64,000 nt of DNA from contig NZ_JAINWL010000001.1 in the NCBI RefSeq assembly GCF_021021475.1, positions 434,001-498,000 on the forward strand, in the 5' to 3' direction. Numbering within the stretch: position 1 is the first letter of the stretch; the number at the start of each line of letters is the position of its first letter. Positions 9,294-16,632 of the stretch are shown here, one piece after another. Source of the DNA: Citromicrobium bathyomarinum. Its GTDB lineage: Bacteria; Pseudomonadota; Alphaproteobacteria; Sphingomonadales; Sphingomonadaceae. The notes beneath the pieces are model-generated. The model worked only from the letters and a program-made list of their open reading frames with translations. It had not been told where the DNA came from and made no database searches. The translations under genes were made by a program, and so were the position numbers.

Positions 9294-10478
9294 ATGGACG
9301 GGGTGAAAACGATACTGCGCAATGCCGCGATTCCCGATCTTCCGCAGGAGGTTCGGACCGATTTCGTCGTGGCCAGCGCGACCACTGTCCAGAAGCAGGG
9401 GCGCTGGCTGTTCGTCGGGCTGCTGCTGACCTGCCCCTTCGCCGCGCTCGCCACGCCCGAGGCTGCCGGATGGTTCGTGCGCTGGGGCCTGCCCACCCTG
9501 ATGGCGCTCTATTGCCTGATGGGCCTGAAGGATCTCTTCAAGGAAAACCATTTCCCGCAGAAGCCCTGGCGGGCCGAGCGTTTCATGGTCCAGAGCTGGG
9601 CGTCGTCGCTGATCGGCGCGGTGATCTCCACCACTTGGGCGGTCGCCTGCTGGTCCGCCGCAGACCCGGGCGTGCGGCTGCATTTCCCCGTCATCCTGGT
9701 GATGGGCGCGCTCGCCACCGCGTATTGCATGGCGAGCATTCGCGCAGCCGCAGTGACCCATCTGGTGATCGACATCGGGGCCATCGCAACGCTGATGCTG
9801 CTGACCGGATCGACCCTCGACATCGCGACCGCGGTGAGCCTGTGCGTCGCCGGGGTGTTCCAGTGGCGCATGATCACCGCGCACCACAATCAGGTGATCG
9901 AGTTGCTGATGCTCGAACGCAAGAGCCAGCAGCTTGCCCTGACCGATCCGCTGACCGGACTTCTCAACCGCCGCGCCCTGCTCGATTTCGCCGAGGATCT
10001 GGGCGAGCAGAGCGGGCAGTCGCGGCTGCTGCTGATCGACATCGACTGTTTCAAGGTGATCAACGACACGCATGGCCACGATGTTGGCGATAGTGTGCTG
10101 CAGGAGGTCGCGCGGCTGATTCAGGCGCATGCCGGTGACGGGGTCAGCGCGGCGCGGCTGGGGGGCGAGGAGTTCGCCCTGCTCGGCACGAGCGAGGCGC
10201 TGCCGCCGGGCATGGCGATGCAGCTGCTCGCGGAGATCCGCGAGGCGGAGATGCCGCATGGCGGGCGATGCACGATCAGCATCGGCGTTGCCGAAGGCGC
10301 GCTGCATGACGATTCCACCTGGCGCGAACTCTACCACCGCGCGGACAAGGCGCTCTACGCGGCCAAGAGCCAGGGCCGCGATAGGACGGTGCACGAGCAC
10401 GAGCTGGAAACCCTCACCGTGCCGCCGGTCGAATGCGCCGTCTCGCCGGATGGCGTGCCGGAGCGCAAGGTCGCCTAG
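9294..10478 (+). CDS. Membrane-bound GGDEF-domain protein (predicted diguanylate cyclase)
   Basis: The predicted enzyme makes cyclic-di-GMP from GTP. The 394-residue protein has an N-terminal region with about five to six transmembrane helices (roughly residues 38-200), a short helical linker, and a C-terminal GGDEF domain from DPLTGLLNRRALLDF onward. The signature is RLGGEEF, an active-type variant of GGDEF, and IDIDCFKVINDTHGHDVGD supplies the metal-binding Asp. No RxxD inhibitory site is visible at its usual place five residues upstream. The start at 9294 gives a protein with a short cytoplasmic N-terminus. The same frame is open far upstream, but only antisense to the lipoxygenase gene. 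The external signal sensed is unknown. Confidence 0.9.
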   Translation: MDGVKTILRNAAIPDLPQEVRTDFVVASATTVQKQGRWLFVGLLLTCPFAALATPEAAGWFVRWGLPTLMALYCLMGLKDLFKENHFPQKPWRAERFMVQSWASSLIGAVISTTWAVACWSAADPGVRLHFPVILVMGALATAYCMASIRAAAVTHLVIDIGAIATLMLLTGSTLDIATAVSLCVAGVFQWRMITAHHNQVIELLMLERKSQQLALTDPLTGLLNRRALLDFAEDLGEQSGQSRLLLIDIDCFKVINDTHGHDVGDSVLQEVARLIQAHAGDGVSAARLGGEEFALLGTSEALPPGMAMQLLAEIREAEMPHGGRCTISIGVAEGALHDDSTWRELYHRADKALYAAKSQGRDRTVHEHELETLTVPPVECAVSPDGVPERKVA

Positions 10479-10807
10479 GCCCTACCCGGCAAGCACCTTC
10501 CTGCCGGGCAACGCGCAAACGCGCGTGCAGGCTACCTGACACACCTGACACACAGTCCTAGGGGCAAAACCAGTCCCTCCCCATGCGCCACGAAGATGGC
10601 CGGTTGGTTGCGCGCGATCGTCCAACGGGCAGGCGCGCGCGAAACACGCAGATCGACGATTTGAAAGAGCGGCGGGCAACCTAGGCAAAGACAGCCGTGT
10701 AGGACAGCGCGGCGTGCGAAGCGAAGCACGCACGGTCCTCGATTGAAATACCCCGTGGGGGTATATATAGACTTCGCCTCAGGCTCACTCTTTCGCAGGC
10801 CCCACCA
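10479..10807. other. Intergenic region between the GGDEF gene and copA
   Basis: No convincing gene is seen. A hairpin without a T-run (CCCGGCA at 10485-10491 with TGCCGGG at 10502-10508) may be the end of the GGDEF transcript. Two copies of CCTGACACA lie near 10535-10553. The right part holds the copA promoter and the palindrome at 10748-10764. Confidence 0.6.
10748..10764 (+). promoter_or_regulatory. CsoR/RcnR-like operator within the copA promoter
   Basis: The palindrome ATACCCC-GTG-GGGGTAT has perfect 7-bp arms. It overlaps a plausible sigma-70 promoter: TTGAAA at 10743-10748 and TATAGA at 10766-10771, separated by 17 bases. Flanking A/T around G/C tracts is the known operator style of the CsoR/RcnR family of copper and nickel repressors. 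Copper induction of copAB is inferred. No csoR-like gene is in the window. Confidence 0.6.
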
Positions 10808-12499
10808 ATGGCATCCCTTTCCCGCCGCCACCTTATCCGCAGCACCGTCGCGCTCGCCGCCGCAAGCGCCCTGCCCGTGCCCGCCTGGGCACGCGGTGCC
10901 TCGCTGAGCCGCGCGCAGAACGGCTTCGGCGAGCTTTCGGGTGAGGACATCGACCTTACCATCGGCGATCATCACTTCATGACCGGCGGCCGCTCGGGCC
11001 ACGCGGTCGCGGTCAATGGCAGCGTGCCCGGGCCGCTGATCCGCCTGCGCGAAGGCCAGAACGTGCGCCTTCACGTGACCAACAATCTGGCCGAGGACAG
11101 CTCGATCCACTGGCACGGCCTGCTGGTGCCGTTCCAGTTCGACGGCGTGCCCGGCGTCAGCTTCCCCGGTATCCGCCCGGGCGAGCGCTTCACCTACGAA
11201 TTCCCGATCCGCCAGAGCGGCACCTACTGGTGGCACTCGCACTCGGGCCTGCAGGAGCAGGCGGGGCACTACGGCCCGATCGTGGTCGAAAGCGCCGATC
11301 CGGACCCGCGCTACGACCGCGATTACGTCGTGCTGCTGAGCGAGTTCACCCCGATCCATCCGCACGAGATCATGCGCAAGCTCAAGGTGGGCGAGCACTA
11401 CTTCAACTACCAGATGCAGACCGCGACCGAGGGCGAAATGTCCGGGGAAATGCGCCGCATGTGGGGCCGGATGCGGATGAACCCGCGCGACATCTCCGAT
11501 GTGACGGGCAGCACCTATACCTTCCTCATCAACGGCCACGGGCCGGCGGACGATCTGCAATTCGCGTTCCGTGCGGGCGAGCGGGTGCGCCTGCGGGTCA
11601 TCAACGGATCGGCGATGACGTTCTTCAACGTGCGCATTCCCGGCGTGCCGATGACGGTGATCGCCGCCGACGGGCAGGACGTCGCCGAGGTCGAGGTGGA
11701 CGAGTTCCAGATCGGCGTCGCGGAAACCTACGACGTGATCGTCAGCCCGCCCGACGGCAGCCACGCGATCGTGGCCGAGGCGATGGACCGCAGCGGCATG
11801 GGCGTCGCCAGCCTGACCAGCCACGCGGGGCACAGGGCCACGCCGCCCGCGCTGCGTGAGCCGGTAACGCTGACCATGGCCGACATGGGCATGATGGACC
11901 ACGGCGGCATGGCCGGGATGGAAGACATGGACCACTCCATGCGCGATACCTCCACCCTGCCGGCCGACGTGAAGGTCGGCCCGGGGCTCGACATGGTCTC
12001 GCCCATGCCGATGGACCGGATGGACTTCCCCGGCCTCGGCCTCGACAAGCTCAAGCACCGCGTGCTGCGCTACACCGACCTCAAGGCCAAGCGGATGAAT
12101 CCGCATCGCGAGGTGGACCGGGAGATGCAGATCCATCTCACCGGCAACATGGAACGCTACATGTGGAGCTTCGACGGCAAGAAGTTCACCGCCGTCACCG
12201 ACGATCCGATCCGCTTCGGGTTCGACGAACGGGTGCGCGTGACGCTGGTCAACGACACGATGATGGCGCACCCCATCCACCTGCACGGCCATTTCTTCGA
12301 ACTGGTCAACGGCGCGGACCATATGCACCAGCCGCTGAAGCACACGGTGATCGTCCAGCCGGGCGGCACCGCGACCTTCGACCTGACCGCCAACGAGCCG
12401 GGCGACTGGGCCTTCCACTGCCACCTGCTCTACCACATGCACGCCGGCATGATGCAGGTGGTCACGGTGCGCCCGTTCCCCACAGGAGACGGCGCATGA
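10808..12499 (+). CDS. copA: Copper-resistance multicopper oxidase CopA
   Basis: This is a periplasmic multicopper oxidase of the CopA/PcoA class, thought to oxidise Cu(I) and bind surplus copper. The 563-residue product starts with a twin-arginine signal (SRRHLIR then a hydrophobic stretch ending in PAWA). Cupredoxin copper ligands are visible: IHWHGLL, YWWHSHSG, HPIHLHGHFF and, near the C-terminus, HCHLLYHMHAGM. A Met/His-rich segment (MGMMDHGGMAGMEDMDHSM) in the middle is typical of copper-handling CopA. The ATG at 10808 lies 44 bases after the operator palindrome. Its stop overlaps the copB start (ATGA), so translation is coupled. Confidence 0.95.
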   Translation: MASLSRRHLIRSTVALAAASALPVPAWARGASLSRAQNGFGELSGEDIDLTIGDHHFMTGGRSGHAVAVNGSVPGPLIRLREGQNVRLHVTNNLAEDSSIHWHGLLVPFQFDGVPGVSFPGIRPGERFTYEFPIRQSGTYWWHSHSGLQEQAGHYGPIVVESADPDPRYDRDYVVLLSEFTPIHPHEIMRKLKVGEHYFNYQMQTATEGEMSGEMRRMWGRMRMNPRDISDVTGSTYTFLINGHGPADDLQFAFRAGERVRLRVINGSAMTFFNVRIPGVPMTVIAADGQDVAEVEVDEFQIGVAETYDVIVSPPDGSHAIVAEAMDRSGMGVASLTSHAGHRATPPALREPVTLTMADMGMMDHGGMAGMEDMDHSMRDTSTLPADVKVGPGLDMVSPMPMDRMDFPGLGLDKLKHRVLRYTDLKAKRMNPHREVDREMQIHLTGNMERYMWSFDGKKFTAVTDDPIRFGFDERVRVTLVNDTMMAHPIHLHGHFFELVNGADHMHQPLKHTVIVQPGGTATFDLTANEPGDWAFHCHLLYHMHAGMMQVVTVRPFPTGDGA

Positions 12500-13497
12500 T
12501 CCGCGCGATGCTTCTCGCCGGGGCCGTGCTGCTGCCCGCTCCGCTCGCCGCGCAGGACCATTCGGGCCATGGCAGCAAGAGCGAGCCCGCGCCCGAGATG
12601 GATCACTGCGCGATGGGCCATCTGCCGCCCGAACAGTGCGGCAAGCAGGAAGAGAGCGAACCGACCCCGGCGATGGACGATGGCATGGCGGGCATGGACC
12701 ATGGCTCTCACGGAGCGATGACCGACAAGTCCGCGCCGGGCGCGGCCCCCGAAAGCGCCATCCCCGCGCGTGCGCTGGAGGGGCCGCGCCATGCCGCCGA
12801 TGCGATCTGGGGCGAGGACGCAATGGCGCCCGCGCGCAGGGAACTCGCCCGCGGGAATGGCGGCATGACCACCGGCATGGTGCTGGTCGAGCGGCTCGAG
12901 GCACGCATTCCCACCGACGGGGGCGAGAGCGGCTACCTGTGGGACGCACAAGCCTGGTACGGCGGCGACCTCAACCGCTTCGTGCTCAAGACCGAGGGCG
13001 AAGGCGAGTTCGGCGGCGCGGTGGAGGATGCCGAGATCCAGGCGCTCTACAGCCGCGCGATCGGGCCGTTCTTCGATCTGCAGGCGGGTGTGCGCTTCGA
13101 TCCCGAGCCGGACAGCCGCACGCACCTGGTGCTCGGCGTGGCGGGGCTGGCGCCCTACATGTTCCACGTCGACGGCGCGCTGTTCCTTTCCGACCGGGGC
13201 GACCTGACCGCGCGGATCGAGGCGGAATACGACCAGAAGATCACGCAACGCCTGATCCTCCAGCCCCGGATCGAGGCGGAGTTCGCCGCGCAGGACATTC
13301 CCGAGCGCGACATCGGCGCAGGCGTCACCAAGGTCGAGCCGGGGCTGCGCCTGCGCTACGAGATCGCCCGCGAATTCGCGCCCTATATCGGCGTCGAATA
13401 CGAGGCCAAGCTGGGCGAGACGGCGGACCTCGCGCGCGCGGGGGGCGAGGATCCGGACGGTTTCAAGGTCCTCCTCGGCGTGCGCGCCTGGTTCTAG
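12496..13497 (+). CDS. copB: Outer membrane copper-resistance protein CopB
   Basis: CopB is an outer membrane beta-barrel partner of CopA. The 333-residue protein has a signal peptide (MIRAMLLAGAVLLPAPLAAQ), then about 70 residues rich in Met, His, Asp and Glu (for example MDDGMAGMDHGSHGAM) likely to bind copper, and then a CopB-type barrel (from about residue 90) ending in the aromatic terminus RAWF. Such a Phe end is typical for BAM substrates. The ATG at 12496 overlaps the copA stop by four bases and follows ACAGGAGACG. A larger reading frame opens upstream, but only as a shadow of copA. Confidence 0.94.
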   Translation: MIRAMLLAGAVLLPAPLAAQDHSGHGSKSEPAPEMDHCAMGHLPPEQCGKQEESEPTPAMDDGMAGMDHGSHGAMTDKSAPGAAPESAIPARALEGPRHAADAIWGEDAMAPARRELARGNGGMTTGMVLVERLEARIPTDGGESGYLWDAQAWYGGDLNRFVLKTEGEGEFGGAVEDAEIQALYSRAIGPFFDLQAGVRFDPEPDSRTHLVLGVAGLAPYMFHVDGALFLSDRGDLTARIEAEYDQKITQRLILQPRIEAEFAAQDIPERDIGAGVTKVEPGLRLRYEIAREFAPYIGVEYEAKLGETADLARAGGEDPDGFKVLLGVRAWF

Positions 13498-13636
13498 GCG
13501 GACGCGGCCAGCCCGCTCCCCCCCGCCACGCAGCACCCGCGCGGCGCGGAAAATCGCTGTCCTACAGCCGCGCGGCCGGGGCATAGCCTTGCGCCCGCCC
13601 CGCCGCGCAAGGACCGCCGCCCATGAGCTTCCGGCC

Positions 13637-14476
13637 ATGACCCGCAAAGCCGACAACCGCGAGCAGCGCCTGCCCGTGCCTGCTGGCGAGCTGCCCGACT
13701 TCACCCCCGTCCCCCGCCAGACCGACCGCCACGATGGCTGGACCGAAGATCGCCAGCGCCGCTTCATCGCCGCGCTCGCCGATACGGGCTCCGTCCACGC
13801 CGCGTGCAAGGCGGTCAACATGAGCCAGGCCGGCGCCTACCACCTGCGCCGCCAGCGGGGCGCGGAGAGCTTTCGCGCGGCATGGCAGGCGGCGATCGAC
13901 CTCGGCGTGCAGCGGATCGAGGATGTGGCGATGGACCGCGCGCTCAACGGTGTCGACGTGCCCGTCTACTCCTACGGCAAGCTGGTCGGCACGCGGACCA
14001 CCTATAACGACCGCCTGCTGATGTTCATGCTCCGCAACCGCGCGCCCGATCGCTTTACGGAGGGGCGCGCAAAAGGCCTCAACGCGGTCGGCCAGATGGA
14101 GCTGAAGCGGCTCAAGAAGCAATGGCGCGAGGAGTACGAACGCGAGCGCGCGCAGGGCGGCGAGGCCCGCGTGTACGAAGCGCTCGAGACCAAGCTGCAA
14201 GCGCTCCACCAGCGCCGCCTCGACTCCATGAGCCCCCGCGCCCGCGCGGCCTGGGACGCCTTCAAGGCCATCGAGGCCGAGGACGAGGCCGCAGGCTACC
14301 GCTGGTGGGAGGACCCGGAGCATCCGAAGTACGATGCGGGAGAGGATGAGGACGACGGGGATGACTGGGAGGAGCGGGCGCTGCCTCCGTTGGGGTGGCG
14401 GTGCCGTGTGCCCGAGGAAGAAAAGCCGGAGGAGAACCCCAAGTGGCGCGGGTTGAAGGATGAGGGGTGGGAGTGA
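13637..14476 (+). CDS. Hypothetical protein with a terminase-small-subunit-like N-terminus
   Basis: The 279-residue protein has a helix-turn-helix-like region at about 35-70 (RRFIAALADTGSVHAACKAV then NMSQAGAYHLRR). This resembles DNA-binding ends of phage terminase small subunits. A conserved-looking block follows (RIEDVAMDRALNGVDVPVYS), then a charged coiled-coil-like stretch and an acidic tail (DAGEDEDDGDDWEER). No large terminase, portal or capsid gene is nearby, so it is not an intact prophage. It may be a phage remnant or a domesticated DNA-binding protein. The start at 13637 is chosen because the upstream extension to 13589 is basic and low in complexity. It lies immediately downstream of the AT-richer retron island. 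The function is unknown. Confidence 0.72.
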   Translation: MTRKADNREQRLPVPAGELPDFTPVPRQTDRHDGWTEDRQRRFIAALADTGSVHAACKAVNMSQAGAYHLRRQRGAESFRAAWQAAIDLGVQRIEDVAMDRALNGVDVPVYSYGKLVGTRTTYNDRLLMFMLRNRAPDRFTEGRAKGLNAVGQMELKRLKKQWREEYERERAQGGEARVYEALETKLQALHQRRLDSMSPRARAAWDAFKAIEAEDEAAGYRWWEDPEHPKYDAGEDEDDGDDWEERALPPLGWRCRVPEEEKPEENPKWRGLKDEGWE

Positions 14477-14556
14477 GGAAGCGTCGAATTCGGCGTACTT
14501 CGGACCGCTAGACCAGTACCAATAACTCGCCAAGGCGACCAAGCATCAAAGCAACC

Positions 14557-15489
14557 TCAGTTCTGTTTGCATCTATAGAGCCTCCTGACGACCTCCGGAC
14601 CATACTTTTTTTCAAGCCTGTCCTTAAAATCATGTTCTATAGAGGATACAAAAGCAATCAAACCAAGAACCTCTTCGATCTGCTCGTCATTGAGCCTGCC
14701 GTTGAGAGCATGGTGAACCGCTGCGAATAAATTCCGCTTCCTATCTCTTCCAACTGAGATTTGACCGTCGTTGGTGAGTACTAGGCCAGTTACCTGCCGG
14801 CGGAACTTCGACGTCGCATAGACCGTTTTTTCGGAATTTATTTTTAGCGCCGGGTACTCTATTTCTCTAAGTATCATCCTGAGGTGCCGCTCTAATCCAT
14901 TGAAATATCCAGTTCTCGGGGCTGAAAATGTTATGTCATCCGCATAACGCGTGTAAGACACCTCATCACTCGCTATTTCCGCCGAAATCCTCTCATCAAT
15001 TCCAAACATAAGGATGTTAGAAAGAATTGGCGAAGAAGGCGCACCTATAGATAGCCTAAGCAGACTCCTGTTAAACTCTTTCTTAAAAAATATCTTCGTC
15101 GATATCTCAATATCTAATTCCGCAATACCCCGCCCCTCCGCGTACTTCCTCCAATCGTTTTCAGTTATTGAGGGAAAAAAGTCCTTGAAATCGAATTTCA
15201 ATATGGGCCCTCGCCCGACATGAGCGGCCGCATTGTCCCTGATTGATGAGCCAGATTTGTATGCGGTAGCCGCCTTGTGTATTGGAAAATTACTTAGAAA
15301 TTCACGCATCAGAACGCGCTGCATCAATTTTACTTCTTTAGCAGGCTGCGAGATAACTCGCATTTTTTCGCTGTTCCTCTTAGGAATTTTGTATGTTTTG
15401 TATCGCGCCGGCGCAGTGGCAATGATCTTTTGCAAATCCCGGTCAGGAAGCGCCGTCTCACGCTTCAATAAGTCGTATAGGCTACCCAT
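14557..15489 (-). CDS. Retron reverse transcriptase
   Basis: This 310-residue enzyme should reverse-transcribe the retron RNA into msDNA. Visible motifs in order: NAAAH (86-90), the retron NAxxH mark; FDFKDFFPSI (99-108), motif A; SIGAPSSPILSN (147-158), motif B; YADD (182-185), the catalytic aspartates; and VTGL (233-236), the retron VTG mark. There is no group II intron maturase or endonuclease domain. The start at 15489 (MGSLYDLLKR) overlaps the effector stop by eight bases, implying translational coupling. The upstream alternative at 15537 would overlap the effector further and look unlike the family. The gene is visibly AT-richer than its surroundings. Which retron subtype it belongs to needs a phylogeny. 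Confidence 0.94.
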   Translation of the reverse strand: MGSLYDLLKRETALPDRDLQKIIATAPARYKTYKIPKRNSEKMRVISQPAKEVKLMQRVLMREFLSNFPIHKAATAYKSGSSIRDNAAAHVGRGPILKFDFKDFFPSITENDWRKYAEGRGIAELDIEISTKIFFKKEFNRSLLRLSIGAPSSPILSNILMFGIDERISAEIASDEVSYTRYADDITFSAPRTGYFNGLERHLRMILREIEYPALKINSEKTVYATSKFRRQVTGLVLTNDGQISVGRDRKRNLFAAVHHALNGRLNDEQIEEVLGLIAFVSSIEHDFKDRLEKKYGPEVVRRLYRCKQN

Positions 15490-16429
15490 GTGCGATTCCC
15501 ATACCGTCGAGGATTGCAGCGAATCTCTCAGGATCACTGTCTTTCAGCATTGACCTCCTCGCCGCCCTACGCCGTGAAGCGGTACGATCAGTCGTCTCTG
15601 GCTTAAAACGAAAATTCGCAGAATCTCGCGGAAGATCTCGAGCAGCTGCAAAATTCCGAAATCCTTTCCGTTTCCGGACCACCCAACCAACCGCCTCAGC
15701 ACAAAGGAGATAGCGGTCAATTTCCCGCGGCGAAACGTCCAGCTCGAAAGCTAACAGCAGGGTCGATATTTCCTCTGGGGTTAGCGCACCGAATTCCTGA
15801 ATGAGGCCAACGACAAGCTTAATTCGATGTCCAGCAAGCTCAGCATTGAATGTGGTTGGATTTTCAATCTCTGAAATTCTCAACGTCACTGGATTGGAGA
15901 GCATTTTCTGCAATTCGTTGACCGTTACCTCCGTAACGCTCGAGCCTGATAGAGAGAGGCCAGCCTTATCCATTACAAAATGGCTAAGCTCTCCATATTT
16001 CTCATTCATAAAATCAACAATTCCAAGCCTGATAAAAGACGATTCTTCGTAATGGTCACTCCTAATCAAAACGAGCATTCTCTTAGCGATTTCGGGAATC
16101 AGGCAAAATGCTCCAAGCTCAGCCAAGCTTCCATGACTCTCCGAGAATATTACGGTCAATTTCGCTAATTGAGCGAGATCTAATTCGAAGGATAATAGGT
16201 CAGAATAATTGGCGCGCGCTATATGAAGAGCTTCTATATCTTCAGCACGAACGACGCCCGCCCCCTTGAGTGGTTCAAACTCAACGATCTTATAGAAAGC
16301 GTCACGGAGCGAAACTGGCGGCTGAACCCCCAAGTCCGTCATTCTTCCTCCGCAGAGGAATACGAATTGCGTCGGACTCAACACGTGGACCTTTGATGGA
16401 TCCAGAGCGTCCGCGAACTCGTCTATCAT
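15482..16429 (-). CDS. Retron effector: nucleoside deoxyribosyltransferase-like domain plus winged-helix-like region
   Basis: This 315-residue protein resembles the effectors of Ec86/Eco1-type (type II-A) retrons, which are held inactive by msDNA and reverse transcriptase and released upon phage infection. The N-terminal half (about 14-140) has the nucleoside deoxyribosyltransferase-like pattern FVFLCGG (22-28), LSFELDLAQLAKLTVIFSES (79-98) and GSLAELGAF (100-108), with Glu104 the best catalytic candidate. The C-terminal part (about 200-260) fits a winged helix (LTPEEISTLLLAF, then VGWVVRKRKGF). A basic tail follows (ASRRRAARRSM). The ATG at 16429 touches the predicted a2 end of the msr-msd RNA, so RNA and protein share one transcript. 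Identification rests on motif pattern and context, not on alignment. Confidence 0.88.
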   Translation of the reverse strand: MIDEFADALDPSKVHVLSPTQFVFLCGGRMTDLGVQPPVSLRDAFYKIVEFEPLKGAGVVRAEDIEALHIARANYSDLLSFELDLAQLAKLTVIFSESHGSLAELGAFCLIPEIAKRMLVLIRSDHYEESSFIRLGIVDFMNEKYGELSHFVMDKAGLSLSGSSVTEVTVNELQKMLSNPVTLRISEIENPTTFNAELAGHRIKLVVGLIQEFGALTPEEISTLLLAFELDVSPREIDRYLLCAEAVGWVVRKRKGFRNFAAARDLPRDSANFRFKPETTDRTASRRRAARRSMLKDSDPERFAAILDGMGIAHG

Positions 16430-16604
16430 AAATAAGGGCTTACCTAAGCACCGAAAGACAGCAGCGCGCTGTCTAGCGGAGCGACCGGCTTGCCGGGAGA
16501 CAGCGCGCTGCTGTCTTTCGGTGCCATAAAACCGGCCAATCTAGTGAGGTCCGGCGAAGCGCCAGACCGAGCAGGCCATTGCTCAATCGCGTAAGCAGTA
16601 TTCA
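16429..16604 (-). ncRNA. Retron msr-msd RNA
   Basis: This is the template RNA for msDNA, placed directly upstream of the effector. On the minus strand the order is a1 (16604-16591, TGAATACTGCTTAC), then GCGA with the likely branching G (16590 or 16588), then an msr hairpin GAGCA/TGCTC (16584-16569). Next comes a 9-bp hairpin GGTCTGGCG-CTT-CGCCGGACC with one G-U pair (16568-16548), then a linker. The msd stem-loop (16524-16448) follows, then a2 (16443-16429, GTAAGCCCTTATTTA). a1 and a2 pair over 6 bp, an internal loop, and 6 more pairs with one G-U. Size (about 176 nt) and order resemble Ec86. The exact RNA ends and branch site are predictions. Confidence 0.85.
16448..16524 (-). repeat. msd stem-loop: perfect 27-bp inverted repeat
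   Basis: The arms at 16448-16474 and 16498-16524 are exact reverse complements over 27 bases, with a 23-base loop (16475-16497) that itself folds as CCGGC-TT-GCCGG. This is the strongest inverted repeat noticed in the window. It is interpreted as the msDNA stem, so the reverse-transcribed DNA would be a long hairpin. Confidence 0.95.
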
Positions 16605-16632
16605 ATCTAGCTCCAGAGTGAAATGAATTCAA
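16604..16632 (-). promoter_or_regulatory. Putative promoter of the retron operon
   Basis: On the minus strand, TTGAAT (16632-16627) and TAGATT (16609-16604) are separated by exactly 17 bases. Each matches the sigma-70 consensus at four of six positions. Transcription would start near 16597, inside the predicted a1 segment. Support is positional, and motif quality is moderate. Confidence 0.4.

Noticed and set aside
10482-10733. 83-codon minus-strand open frame before copA
   Set aside because: Arg/Pro/Cys-rich shadow sequence with no ribosome-binding site or similarity.
10532-12949. 805-codon open frame antisense to copA and copB
   Set aside because: Composition is His/Arg/Val-rich from reverse-complemented copA; copA has ligands, a signal peptide and coupling with copB.
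14557-15489. Group II intron or diversity-generating retroelement as source of the reverse transcriptase
   Set aside because: No maturase/endonuclease domain, no template/variable repeat pair and no intron RNA structure were seen, while retron NAxxH and VTGL marks and an msd hairpin are present.
16448-16524. The 27-bp inverted repeat as a simple transcription terminator or insertion-sequence end
   Set aside because: It lacks a T-run on either side, has no transposase, and fits between msr hairpins and a2 in the retron order.
13637-16600. An intact prophage
   Set aside because: Only one terminase-small-subunit-like gene and the retron are present; there is no integrase, large terminase, portal, capsid or lysis gene.
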